From B21-G16 sp003644825 [NCBI: Candidatus Zhuqueibacterota bacterium] (lineage in GTDB: Bacteria; SM23-31; B21-G16), in NCBI GenBank assembly GCA_003644825.1, contig QNDJ01000021.1, forward strand, positions 1-11,077: DNA of 11,077 nucleotides, written 5' to 3'. Below the pieces are notes generated by a model, which was not told the DNA's origin, made no database searches, and saw only the letters and a list, made by a program, of their open reading frames with translations. Shown piece by piece: positions 1 to 7,363 of this stretch (within the stretch, counting starts at the first letter, position 1; every line of letters starts with the position of its first letter). The position numbers were made by a program, and so were the translations under genes.

Positions 1-137
1 AAAAAGGTTGGTATTTAGAAGATTTAAATTATAAATACCAGCCTTTTAATTTTTTATTTCTCATTGGAGCTGTTTTAATCAGTATTTTTCTCATTTACCT
101 GAAATTGCCGAATAATAGAAATTTTACACTTAATTAA
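1..137 (+). CDS. C-terminal end of a membrane protein, possibly an MFS-type transporter (partial)
   Basis: An open frame enters from the left edge (first full codon at 3) and ends at TAA 135-137. It encodes about 44 residues. A short polar stretch (KGWYLEDLNYKYQP) is followed by a strongly hydrophobic helix of about 20 residues (FNFLFLIGAVLISIFLIYLK) and a short polar tail (LPNNRNFTLN). A last transmembrane helix with a short cytoplasmic tail is how many 12-TM transporters end, so an MFS-like permease is a guess, not an identification. The stop lies 16 nt before the aminotransferase ATG, which suggests the two are cotranscribed. T-rich DNA can mimic a hydrophobic helix by chance, and the first 47 bases form a terminator-like inverted repeat, so even its coding status is not certain. 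Confidence 0.55.
   Translation, partial: KGWYLEDLNYKYQPFNFLFLIGAVLISIFLIYLKLPNNRNFTLN
2..47. repeat. 16-bp inverted repeat with T-rich 3' flank (terminator-like hairpin)
   Basis: AAAAGGTTGGTATTTA at 2-17 pairs with TAAATACCAGCCTTTT at 32-47: 16 consecutive pairs with a single G-U wobble, around a 14-nt loop (18-31). The right arm ends in TTTT and is followed by AATTTTTTATTTC, so in plus-strand RNA it resembles an intrinsic terminator; the left arm begins with an A run, so it could also work in the opposite direction. It sits inside the frame of the partial membrane protein, which is unusual for a terminator. The repeat is seen directly; any function is inferred. Confidence 0.5.
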
Positions 138-153
138 TAAAGAGGAGTAATAT

Positions 154-1416
154 ATGCCTATTTCAACAAGAGCAGTAATAGAAGGTCATCTGGATTCTCC
201 AATAAGAAAGATGTTTAATCTTGGTAAAAAGTTAATTCAAGAAGGTAAAAATCCAATTGATGTTTCTTTAGGAAACTCTTTTACAGAGGTTTTTCCAGAA
301 AGTTTCTACAATGCATTTGAAAAAAATTATTTAAAAGCAAAAAAATCCAGGCCCGAAGAAAGATTTCACGGATATATGCAAAACCCCGGTTTTGTGGAGG
401 TAAGGGAAAAAATAGCTGAATGGCTTATGAAAAATAATATATACAAAAATATCAACAGTTCTGAAATTATTATGACTCATGGAGCATGTGGAGGAATAAA
501 TGTTATTCTTAAAACTCTAATAGAGCCAATTGTATTCTATGACCAGCCATCCTGGAAATTTGAAATAAAAAATAAAGAGCCCGATGAGGTTATAATTTTA
601 GCTCCTTATTTTGTTGAGTATATTGCATATATAGGAAATAATCAGGGTAAACCTGTTATTGTTAAAACAGATGATAATTTTAATCTAAACATTAAAGAAA
701 TTGAAAAAGCTATTAACAAAAACACCAAAGCAATTATTTTGAACACACCGAATAATCCAACAGGAATTATCTACAGTGAGGAATCCATAAACGAACTCAA
801 AATACTCCTGGGAAAAAAACAGAAAGAACTTGGTATTGATATCTATACTATTGAAGATATACCTTACTGGGACCTCAACTATAAGGATTCTCCTCCTCCT
901 TTAATTGCACCAAAATACAAAAACAGTTTTGTAGTATATTCGTGGTCAAAATCTCTTGGGCTGGCTGGAGAAAGAATTGGTTTTATTTCTTTCAACCCTG
1001 AAATAACTGATGGACAGGAAAATGTATTTTACGGCCTGAATAGATATCATAGAAACTGGTTTGTTAATGCCAATGCATTTATGCAGAGAATTGTTGGAGA
1101 AATAGTTGGAACAACTATTGATATAGAATTGTATAGAAAGAAAAGGGATAAAATTTACAATAAATTAATCGAACTCGGTTTTAAAGTTAATAAACCTGAT
1201 GGTGCGTTTTATTTTTTCCCTGAAATACCGGAAAAATTTGAATCACCTGAAGAATTTATAAAACTTGCTCTGGAAGGCGATGACCCCTTGCTGTATACAC
1301 CAGGAGAAGGATTCGGAAAAGGATATGAAAGATTTTTAAGAATAAGCTATTGCACAGACAATAATACCATTGATAGAGCTCTAAATAAGCTCGAAAAAAT
1401 CTGTAAAAAAATATGA
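154..1416 (+). CDS. PLP-dependent class I/II aminotransferase
   Basis: A 420-residue fold-type I PLP enzyme that would transfer an amino group between an amino acid and a 2-oxo acid in the cytoplasm; the substrate cannot be read from sequence. Visible landmarks in family order are HGYMQNPG (72-79, N-terminal substrate-side loop), HGACGGIN (109-116, phosphate-binding turn), PYFVEY (151-156), NTPNNPTG (197-204, with N201 contacting the PLP ring oxygen), D235 and Y238 of IEDIPYW (pyridine N and O3' contacts), SWSKSLGLAGERIG with the Schiff-base lysine K266, and RFLRISYC with the carboxylate-binding arginine R396. The start is well supported by AAGAGGAG just upstream of the ATG. Its stop overlaps the mtaB start (ATGA at 1413). 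Compared with the usual LLEPGDEVIVLAPYFVEY arrangement, about 18 extra residues (126-143) lie between IEP and DEV. All catalytic residues are kept, so it should be active. Annotation as aspartate aminotransferase would be over-specific. Confidence 0.93.
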   Translation: MPISTRAVIEGHLDSPIRKMFNLGKKLIQEGKNPIDVSLGNSFTEVFPESFYNAFEKNYLKAKKSRPEERFHGYMQNPGFVEVREKIAEWLMKNNIYKNINSSEIIMTHGACGGINVILKTLIEPIVFYDQPSWKFEIKNKEPDEVIILAPYFVEYIAYIGNNQGKPVIVKTDDNFNLNIKEIEKAINKNTKAIILNTPNNPTGIIYSEESINELKILLGKKQKELGIDIYTIEDIPYWDLNYKDSPPPLIAPKYKNSFVVYSWSKSLGLAGERIGFISFNPEITDGQENVFYGLNRYHRNWFVNANAFMQRIVGEIVGTTIDIELYRKKRDKIYNKLIELGFKVNKPDGAFYFFPEIPEKFESPEEFIKLALEGDDPLLYTPGEGFGKGYERFLRISYCTDNNTIDRALNKLEKICKKI

Positions 1417-2696
1417 GAAAAAATGTCGCATTATACACTTTAGGGTGTAAGTTAAATAGATATGAAACCGATACTATAAAAACTGGTTTTGAAAAAAGAG
1501 GATATAAAATCGTTCAGTTTGGTGAAAAAGCAAAAGTTTATGTAATAAATACATGCACCGTTACTAAAAGAGCTGATGACAAATGTAGAAGAATTATTCA
1601 TTATGTAACCAGGAACTTCCCTGAATCAGTTATTGCGGTTGTAGGTTGTTATGCTCAGTTAAATTACAAAAAAATTGAACAAATTAAAGGTGTGGACTTA
1701 ATCTTAGGAAATTATGAAAAGTTTAATTTATTTGATTATTTAAACGAAAATGGAAAGCGTAAAAAACCATTAGTTTTATGTTCAGGTAAAAATTCCAGTT
1801 ATAAAAATGAAGAAATAGGCTATTCTACAAGCAGGACAAGGGCTTACCTTAAGATTCAGGATGGTTGCTCTTTTAATTGCACATATTGCATTGTACCACT
1901 AGTAAGGGGAAAAAGCAGGTCAAGAGATGAAAATAGTATTCTTCATCAGGCTCAAAAATTGATAGATTATGGATATAAGGAAATAGTACTAACAGGAATC
2001 AATCTTGGAGATTATAAAAACGGTAGAGGATTAACTGATTTACTGAAAAAGATTATAAAAATCAATGGATTAAAACGGTTAAGGCTCAGTTCCATAGAAC
2101 CAAATAGATTTTCAGATGAATTAATTGAGTTAATTGCGGAAAACAACATAATATGCAAACATTTGCATATTCCGCTCCAGAGTGGAGATAATACAATACT
2201 GAAGAGAATGGGAAGAAAATATTCGGTCAGTGAGTACGCCGAAATCATCAAAAAAATAACAGGTAAAATCCCGAATCCAGGGCTGGGAACAGATGTAATT
2301 ACAGGATTCCCCGGTGAGAATGAGAATAATTTCAAAAATACTTTTGACTTCATCAGTAAAATGCCTTTTTCCTACTTACATATTTTTGGGTTTTCAGTAA
2401 GAAAAGGAACAACTGCAGAAAAAATGCATGATAAATTGCCAGCAACTATTATTAAAAAAAGAAGCAAAATTTTACTGGAACTTGATAAGAAGAAAAGAAA
2501 AGATTTTATGAAAAAATTCATTGGAACCACGAGAAAAGTTTTATTTGAAAGTGAGGATAATTCCTGTTTCTACAGTGGTTTTACAGATAACTATATTCGG
2601 GTCAAATGCAGAGGAAAAAACCTTAAAAATGAAATAAAGGATGTTTACTTAAAAGAAATTAATGATAAATATATAATCGGCGAGCTGGTTGAATGA
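1413..2696 (+). CDS. mtaB: tRNA t6A37 methylthiotransferase MtaB (radical SAM)
   Basis: A 427-residue methylthiotransferase expected to convert N6-threonylcarbamoyladenosine at position 37 of ANN-decoding tRNAs to the 2-methylthio form. The N-terminal UPF0004 domain carries three cysteines for one [4Fe-4S] cluster: C12 in TLGCKLN, C48 in INTCTV and C79 in VVGCYA. The radical SAM core has the CxxxCxxC triad C152, C156, C159 (DGCSFNCTYCIVP), followed by VRGKSRSR. The C-terminal part from about 365 looks like a weakly conserved TRAM RNA-binding domain. TLGCKLN, rather than TYGCQMN, separates MtaB from MiaB, and a true MiaB lies next door, which strengthens the call. The length is normal for the family. 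The ATG overlaps the preceding stop (ATGA) with no clear Shine-Dalgarno, so translation probably depends on reinitiation after the aminotransferase. It overlaps miaB in the same way at its 3' end. Confidence 0.93.
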   Translation: MRKNVALYTLGCKLNRYETDTIKTGFEKRGYKIVQFGEKAKVYVINTCTVTKRADDKCRRIIHYVTRNFPESVIAVVGCYAQLNYKKIEQIKGVDLILGNYEKFNLFDYLNENGKRKKPLVLCSGKNSSYKNEEIGYSTSRTRAYLKIQDGCSFNCTYCIVPLVRGKSRSRDENSILHQAQKLIDYGYKEIVLTGINLGDYKNGRGLTDLLKKIIKINGLKRLRLSSIEPNRFSDELIELIAENNIICKHLHIPLQSGDNTILKRMGRKYSVSEYAEIIKKITGKIPNPGLGTDVITGFPGENENNFKNTFDFISKMPFSYLHIFGFSVRKGTTAEKMHDKLPATIIKKRSKILLELDKKKRKDFMKKFIGTTRKVLFESEDNSCFYSGFTDNYIRVKCRGKNLKNEIKDVYLKEINDKYIIGELVE

Positions 2697-4012
2697 AAGC
2701 CTTTATCAAAACATACGGATGCCAGATGAATAAATATGATTCGGAAATAATTGCTGGTATCCTGAAGGAAAATGGGTTTAAGTTAACTGAAAAAACAAAT
2801 GATGCTGATATAATTCTTGTAAACACCTGTAGTGTAAGAGAACATGCGGAAAAAAGAATGCTGGGATATCTTACTGTAATTTCAAATCTTAAAAAAGAAA
2901 ACCCTGATTTAATCATAGGTGTTGTAGGTTGTGCAGCACTGAGGTTAAATAAAAAAATCCTGAAAAAAATACCCGGCGTAAATTTTGTCCTCGGACCCGA
3001 TAAATATAAATTACTTCCAGGATTATTAACAGATTTATCCTGTTTTGATGAAACCTGTTATACTGTGAATAATAAAGAAAAATATGAAGACATTATTCCA
3101 GTAAGGAACAATGGTATATCAGAATGGGTAGCAATAATGAGAGGATGCAACAATTTCTGTTCTTACTGTGTTGTTCCTTACGTTAGAGGAAGAGAAAGAA
3201 GCAGGTCTGTTAAAAGCATAATAACCGAAATAAAAGAACTTGTAGCACAGGGCATTAAAGAAGTTACTCTTCTGGGACAGAATGTTAATTCGTATAATGA
3301 TGGTTCCTTTGATTTTCCTGATTTGCTCAGAAGGGTTAGTGAAATCGATGGGTTGAAAAGAATCAGATTTGCAACTTCGCATCCAAAAGATTTATCCACG
3401 AAACTACTGGAAGTAATTAAAGAAAGAAAGAATATCTGTAATCACATTCACCTCCCTGTTCAATCTGGTTCTGGTAAAATTCTTAAGAAAATGAACAGAA
3501 AATACACACCAGAAGAATATATCTCCCTGGTTGAAAAAGCAAAATCTATGATAGAGGGTATATCTATAACTACGGATATTATAACAGGCTTTCCCGGAGA
3601 AACTGAAGAAGACCATCAGGCAACAATGGAATTAATCAGAAAACTGGAATTCGATTCATCTTTTGTTTTCAGGTATTCTCCAAGAGAAGGAACAAAAGCC
3701 TTCCATTATAAAGATGACGTCCCGGAAAATGTAAAAATAAGAAGGCTTGAAGAAATAAACTCATTACAACAATCCATTTCTGAAAAAATAAATAAAAAAC
3801 TTATAGGAAAAACCTGCGAAGTTTTAATTGAGGGCACAAGCAGACGCTCCAAAAAAGAAATGAAAGGAAAACTCGATTCCGGGAAAGGAGTAGTTATTAA
3901 AGAAAATGATAAAAAGGTAAAAGCAGGTGATATTATAAAAGTTAGAATCTTCGATGCAAACAGTAAAACTTTATTCGGGAAAATAAATGGGAGGAAGAAT
4001 GTGGATATTTAG
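2693..4012 (+). CDS. miaB: tRNA i6A37 methylthiotransferase MiaB (radical SAM)
   Basis: A 439-residue enzyme expected to methylthiolate N6-isopentenyladenosine-37 to ms2i6A in UNN-decoding tRNAs. The family signature TYGCQMN gives C10, with C46 (VNTCSVRE) and C80 (VVGCAA) as the other N-terminal cluster ligands. The radical SAM triad is C152, C156, C159 (RGCNNFCSYCVVPYVRGRERSR). HIHLPVQSGS and ITTDIITGFPGETEEDH are typical of the core. The C-terminal TRAM domain starts near 375 (IGKTCEVLIEG); its usual GR-T-NK segment is diverged here (MKGKLDSGKGVV). The ATG overlaps the mtaB stop (ATGA at 2693) with no strong ribosome site, implying coupled translation. The last residues overlap the start region of the LapA-domain gene. 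miaA, which makes the i6A substrate, is not in the window. mtaB and miaB share domain plan but are clearly diverged, so this is not a recent duplication. Confidence 0.96.
   Translation: MKAFIKTYGCQMNKYDSEIIAGILKENGFKLTEKTNDADIILVNTCSVREHAEKRMLGYLTVISNLKKENPDLIIGVVGCAALRLNKKILKKIPGVNFVLGPDKYKLLPGLLTDLSCFDETCYTVNNKEKYEDIIPVRNNGISEWVAIMRGCNNFCSYCVVPYVRGRERSRSVKSIITEIKELVAQGIKEVTLLGQNVNSYNDGSFDFPDLLRRVSEIDGLKRIRFATSHPKDLSTKLLEVIKERKNICNHIHLPVQSGSGKILKKMNRKYTPEEYISLVEKAKSMIEGISITTDIITGFPGETEEDHQATMELIRKLEFDSSFVFRYSPREGTKAFHYKDDVPENVKIRRLEEINSLQQSISEKINKKLIGKTCEVLIEGTSRRSKKEMKGKLDSGKGVVIKENDKKVKAGDIIKVRIFDANSKTLFGKINGRKNVDI
3990..3994 (+). promoter_or_regulatory. Shine-Dalgarno (GGAGG) selecting the LapA-domain start
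   Basis: GGAGG lies inside the last codons of miaB, 4 nt before the ATG at 3999. The alternative in-frame ATG at 3987 overlaps this site's upstream edge and has no purine-rich site of its own, so the 3999 start is preferred. The spacing is short but workable. Confidence 0.6.
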
Positions 4013-4319
4013 ATGGATAATAATTTTTATTTTTATCGTTTTAATAATCTGGTTCGCAATAGAAAATGCAGACCAGAAAGTTACAATTAAACTATTCAAG
4101 TATGTTTTTACAGATGTTCCCCTGGTTCTGGTAATGTTTGAAAGTTTTATATTAGGTGTTATTGTCTGGTTTTTAGTATCTCTTTTTCAGAATTTAAAAC
4201 TCAAAGTTCAGTTAAAATCTATAAAAAATATTAATACCCAGCTTGAAAAAGAACTTAAAGAAATGAAAGATACTCTCCCTGAACAAAATGATGACAACAT
4301 AATTGAGGAAGAAAATTGA
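3999..4319 (+). CDS. LapA-domain (DUF1049-like) small inner-membrane protein
   Basis: A 106-residue protein with two hydrophobic helices (about 4-20 and 40-63), then a charged, predicted coiled-coil tail (about 66-92, LKLKVQLKSIKNINTQLEKELKEMK) and an acidic end. The pattern helix, N/D-rich turn with V-x-I/L-x-LF, P-L, second helix with G-V-I-V, then coiled coil matches the LapA domain, first studied in E. coli where LapA works with LapB in regulating lipopolysaccharide assembly. The tail probably faces the cytoplasm. The role here is unproven; LapA-domain proteins are widespread and many have no known partner. No LapB-like gene is fused or adjacent, although the next gene has TPR-like helices (that one looks exported). 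The start at 3999 is chosen over ATG 3987 for its GGAGG. It overlaps miaB by 14 nt, and its TGA overlaps the TTG start of the next gene. Confidence 0.75.
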   Translation: MWIFRWIIIFIFIVLIIWFAIENADQKVTIKLFKYVFTDVPLVLVMFESFILGVIVWFLVSLFQNLKLKVQLKSIKNINTQLEKELKEMKDTLPEQNDDNIIEEEN

Positions 4320-5017
4320 AAAGTGTATCTAAATTTTGTTCTGCTTTATTTTTAACTATAATAACAATTTTTTTCTGTTTTTCATTATTATATGGTCAGG
4401 ATGCCGAATACTACTTACGATTATACGAAAACAACAGAATAGACGATTTAAAAAACATTTTAAAAAACAAACCCGCTCATAAGGAAGAAATATCAATAAT
4501 TTTCCTCAAAGCTCTTCTTGAGGAGGATGCCGAACTGGCATACAATAATTTTCTTCGGCTGTCAAATTTATCTTCTCTTTATGGAGAATTCTCAAATTTA
4601 AGATTAGCACAGTATAATTATGCTAAAGGGAATTATAAAAAGGCTCTTGAAATACTGAATGATTTTTTGAAAAAATATCCAGAGTCAAGATACAAAAATA
4701 AGATAAATAATCTCTTAAAATTAACTGAAAAGGCTATAGAAACTAACCCATCACAAAAGTCCTCTGTAGAAGCTTTACAGGAAAAAAGGTTTGTTATTCA
4801 ACTCGGTGCATTTGCTATAAAGGATAATGCACAAAAAAGGTTGAATTACCTTAAGAAAAAAGGGTTAAACAATATTTATATAAAAATAAAAGAGGTTCTG
4901 GGGAAAAAGTGGTATTCAATCCAGCTTCAACAGGTGATGACAAAAGAAAATGCTAAAAAGAAAGGAGAAGAATTAAAAAATAAGTTTGGAATCAGTTGTA
5001 TAATCGTGGAAAAATAG
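4316..5017 (+). CDS. Exported TPR-like protein with C-terminal SPOR domain
   Basis: A 233-residue protein starting at TTG 4316, which overlaps the preceding stop (TTGA); GAGG at 4305-4308 sits 7 nt upstream and supports this start. Residues 1-28 form a signal peptide: basic start, hydrophobic core ALFLTIITIFFCFSLL, then LYGQ before the mature part. A single C21 in the core does not form a convincing lipobox. Residues 30-145 are helical and TPR-like; the clearest repeat is around 92-123 (LRLAQYNYAKGNYKKALEILNDFLKKYP). Residues 157-233 form a SPOR domain (RFVIQLGAFAIKDNAQKRLNYLKKKG ... KWYSIQL), a fold that binds denuded septal peptidoglycan glycan strands. The likely role is a periplasmic cell-wall or division-associated factor. 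As the last gene in the overlapping string it may be the operon's 3' end. A more exact function cannot be given. Confidence 0.85.
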   Translation: MKSVSKFCSALFLTIITIFFCFSLLYGQDAEYYLRLYENNRIDDLKNILKNKPAHKEEISIIFLKALLEEDAELAYNNFLRLSNLSSLYGEFSNLRLAQYNYAKGNYKKALEILNDFLKKYPESRYKNKINNLLKLTEKAIETNPSQKSSVEALQEKRFVIQLGAFAIKDNAQKRLNYLKKKGLNNIYIKIKEVLGKKWYSIQLQQVMTKENAKKKGEELKNKFGISCIIVEK

Positions 5018-5029
5018 TTATAAAAGAAA

Positions 5030-5041
5030 GTATTATAATAC
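5030..5041 (+). promoter_or_regulatory. Perfect 12-bp palindrome containing a TATAAT -10-like element
   Basis: GTATTATAATAC is a perfect palindrome in the 68-nt gap before the dehydrogenase, and it contains a consensus TATAAT at 5034-5039. No good -35 hexamer was found at 16-18 nt spacing, so this is either a weak or activator-dependent promoter, an operator, or chance in AT-rich DNA. Confidence 0.3.
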
Positions 5042-5085
5042 CTGCGGAAAATAAAATTTATCAAAAAATAAGGATTTAATTACAG

Positions 5086-6114
5086 ATGAAAGCATCAATA
5101 TTCTATCAACATGGTGGGCTAGATGTATTGAAATATGAAGATGTTAAGGAACCCCGAATCGATGCAGATGAAGTTTTAATCAGAGTAAAAGCCTGTGCAA
5201 TGAACCATCTTGATTTATGGTTAAGAGATGGATTACCTGGAATTAAAATCCCTTTACCCCATATTTTAGGAGCTGATATTTCTGGAATCGTAGAAGAATG
5301 TGGAAATGTTGTAAGCAATGTAAAGACTGGAGATGAAGTTTTACTGGCTCCTGGTTTAGGTTGTGGTCATTGTGAACAATGCCTCTCCGGAAACGATAAC
5401 CTGTGCCGATATTATACCATTATTGGATATATGGTAGACGGTGGATATGCTGAATATGTTAAAGTTCCATCAAAAAATGTAATACCAAAACCCGATAATT
5501 TAACCTTCGAAGAAGCTTCTGCAATACCTTTAGTTTTTCTGACTGCATGGCATATGCTGGTGAAACGAGTGAATCTAAAACCGGGTGAAGTAGTCCTAAT
5601 TCATGCTGCCGGTAGTGGTGTTGGAAGTGCAGCCATTCAAATTGCAAAAATGTTAGGTGCAAAAGTAATTGCAACAGCAAGCACCCGGGAAAAACTGAAA
5701 AAAGCTGAAGAGTTAGGTGCAGATTTTACCATTAATTATCAGACAACCAATTTCTACCAGGAAGTAAGAAAAATAACAAATAAGAAGGGAGTTAACGTGG
5801 TCTTTGAACATACGGGAACTGCAACCTGGGATAAAAGTGTTAAATCTCTTGCTACCAATGGAAGACTTGTAACCTGCGGAGCAACTTCGGGATATGAAGC
5901 AAACCTGAATTTAAGATTTCTTTTTGCAAAACATATATCCATCTATGGTTCATATATGGGTGGAATTTCAGAAGTATGGGAAGTTATAAAGTTCTTTAAA
6001 GAAGGAAAACTCAAACCCGTTATAGATAGAACACTAACATTAAAAGAAGCATCAAAAGCTCATAAAATTATGGAAAGTAGAAAACAATTCGGAAAAATCA
6101 TCCTGATTCCATAA
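5086..6114 (+). CDS. Zinc-type medium-chain dehydrogenase/reductase (alcohol dehydrogenase family)
   Basis: A 342-residue MDR-superfamily oxidoreductase. The N-terminal GroES-like domain has the four structural-zinc cysteines C93, C96, C99 and C107 (GLGCGHCEQC ... NLC). Candidate catalytic-site residues are C37 (KACAMNHLD), with H41 and D43, and H59 of LPHILGADISG; the usual GHE after that histidine is replaced by LGAD, as in the branch of MDR proteins lying between classical alcohol dehydrogenases and quinone reductases. The Rossmann domain shows HAAGSGVGSAAIQ (173-185) as the dinucleotide-binding turn, followed by ATASTREKLKKAEELGAD; S199, T200 and R201 after the second strand would suit NADP(H), but this is inference. 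The length is normal. AAGGA at 5070-5074 is 11 nt before the ATG. It is 61 nt from larA on the same strand, so a shared transcript acting on hydroxy or carbonyl compounds is possible. The substrate cannot be assigned. Confidence 0.88.
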   Translation: MKASIFYQHGGLDVLKYEDVKEPRIDADEVLIRVKACAMNHLDLWLRDGLPGIKIPLPHILGADISGIVEECGNVVSNVKTGDEVLLAPGLGCGHCEQCLSGNDNLCRYYTIIGYMVDGGYAEYVKVPSKNVIPKPDNLTFEEASAIPLVFLTAWHMLVKRVNLKPGEVVLIHAAGSGVGSAAIQIAKMLGAKVIATASTREKLKKAEELGADFTINYQTTNFYQEVRKITNKKGVNVVFEHTGTATWDKSVKSLATNGRLVTCGATSGYEANLNLRFLFAKHISIYGSYMGGISEVWEVIKFFKEGKLKPVIDRTLTLKEASKAHKIMESRKQFGKIILIP

Positions 6115-6175
6115 TAAATAATTATAATTAAATTATTCTTAAGTTTCTCTAAACATATTTCATAAAAAGATACTT

Positions 6176-7363
6176 ATGAAAATAAAAATTGACTACGGTA
6201 AAAAAGGATTGGTTATTGATGTCCCGGATAAAAATCTTTCAAAAATCCTTTCGATGAGAAATACCAGACCTGTTGATAATCCAGAAAAAGAGATTGAAAA
6301 ATCCCTTGAAATGCCAGTATCTTCCCCCCCATTGAGATTATTAGCGAAAGGAAAATCTAATGCTGTTATTCTGATAAGCGATATTACAAGGCCTGTCCCG
6401 AACAGGATATTACTGCCACCTATTTTAAAAACCCTTGAAAACAGTGGAATTAAAAGAGAAAACATCACTATTTTAATAGCAACTGGAATTCATAGACCAA
6501 ATCTTGGAAAAGAGTTAATATCAATGGTTGGTGAATTCATATACAAAAATTACAAAATATTAAATCACTATTCAAAAAAAAATGATGAACTTACATTTAT
6601 AGGAAATACAATAAGTGGAATACCTGTTTACATCAATTCTACATACTTAAATAGTGAATTAAAAATCGCCACAGGATTTATAGAACCCCATCTGATGGCA
6701 GGCTATTCGGGTGGAAGAAAGAGTATATGTCCTGGTATCTGTGGATTAGAAACAGTAAAATATGTACATGGGCCTGAAATCCTTGAACATCCTGATTGCA
6801 GGGAAGGAATATTAGACGGTAACCCATACCATAAAGAAGCTGAAAATATAATGAAAATGGCTGGCCTTGACTTTATTGTTAATGTTTCATTAAATGAGGA
6901 AAGAGAGATTACAGGGGTATTCTCTGGAGAACCTGTTGAAGCTCATAAAAAAGGGGCTCAATTTGTGGAAAAACATGTATCTTCATACATAAAGGAAAAG
7001 GTTGATGTGGTTATTACAACAAACGGTGGTTACCCGCTGGATCTTAATTTATATCAATGTTGCAAAGGAGCAACAGGCGCATTATCTGTGGTTAAAAAAG
7101 GGGGAACTATAATTGTAACTGCCGAATGCTCCGAAGGACTGGGAAGCCCTGAATTCGCAGAACTCTTCAGAAATGAAAATAACCCTGAAATCTTTATGAA
7201 TAAAATAAATAATCCTGACTTTTTTGTTGTGGACCAGTGGGGACTTGAAGAATTTATCAGAGTAATTAAATATGCTGACCTCTACATAGTAACCGATGGT
7301 ATATCGAAAGAAGACAAAAATAAATCGTTTTTAGATTTTTCCGACAGTGTAGATGAGTTATAA
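6176..7363 (+). CDS. larA: LarA-family nickel-dependent 2-hydroxyacid racemase, C-terminally truncated by a frameshift
   Basis: LarA enzymes racemise or epimerise 2-hydroxyacids such as lactate by hydride transfer using the nickel-pincer nucleotide (NPN) cofactor. The residues known from LarA of Lactiplantibacillus plantarum have clear counterparts: R72 in DITRP, H106 in TGIHRP, H172 in EPHLMAGYSGG, K182 in GGRKSICPG (the covalent NPN lysine), H198 (nickel ligand), and Q294 and K297 in YQCCKGATG. The active site is therefore complete. The protein is 395 residues, about 30 short of the usual ~425, and stops at TAA 7361 inside a C-terminal motif that continues at once in the -1 frame (next entry). 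The start has only a weak ribosome site (AAAGA). The genes that make NPN (larB, larC, larE) are not in the window. It is one branch of a diverse family, so lactate should not be assumed as substrate. The truncated product may fold poorly, or the frame may be restored by an undetected base. Confidence 0.85.
   Translation: MKIKIDYGKKGLVIDVPDKNLSKILSMRNTRPVDNPEKEIEKSLEMPVSSPPLRLLAKGKSNAVILISDITRPVPNRILLPPILKTLENSGIKRENITILIATGIHRPNLGKELISMVGEFIYKNYKILNHYSKKNDELTFIGNTISGIPVYINSTYLNSELKIATGFIEPHLMAGYSGGRKSICPGICGLETVKYVHGPEILEHPDCREGILDGNPYHKEAENIMKMAGLDFIVNVSLNEEREITGVFSGEPVEAHKKGAQFVEKHVSSYIKEKVDVVITTNGGYPLDLNLYQCCKGATGALSVVKKGGTIIVTAECSEGLGSPEFAELFRNENNPEIFMNKINNPDFFVVDQWGLEEFIRVIKYADLYIVTDGISKEDKNKSFLDFSDSVDEL

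Noticed and set aside
3987-3998. Upstream ATG at 3987 as the start of the LapA-domain gene.
   Set aside because: The GGAGG at 3990-3994 lies after this ATG and directly serves the ATG at 3999; the extra residues MGGR add nothing family-like.
1413-4012. mtaB and miaB as a recent tandem duplication.
   Set aside because: They share the domain plan and the cluster cysteines, but differ in signature motifs (TLGCKLN versus TYGCQMN) and throughout the rest; they are ancient paralogues of two established subfamilies.
6117-6137. Inverted repeat AATAATT / AATTATT with a 7-nt loop between the dehydrogenase and larA, considered as a terminator or operator.
   Set aside because: Seven A/T-only pairs in an A/T-only stretch; expected by chance and not followed by a T run.
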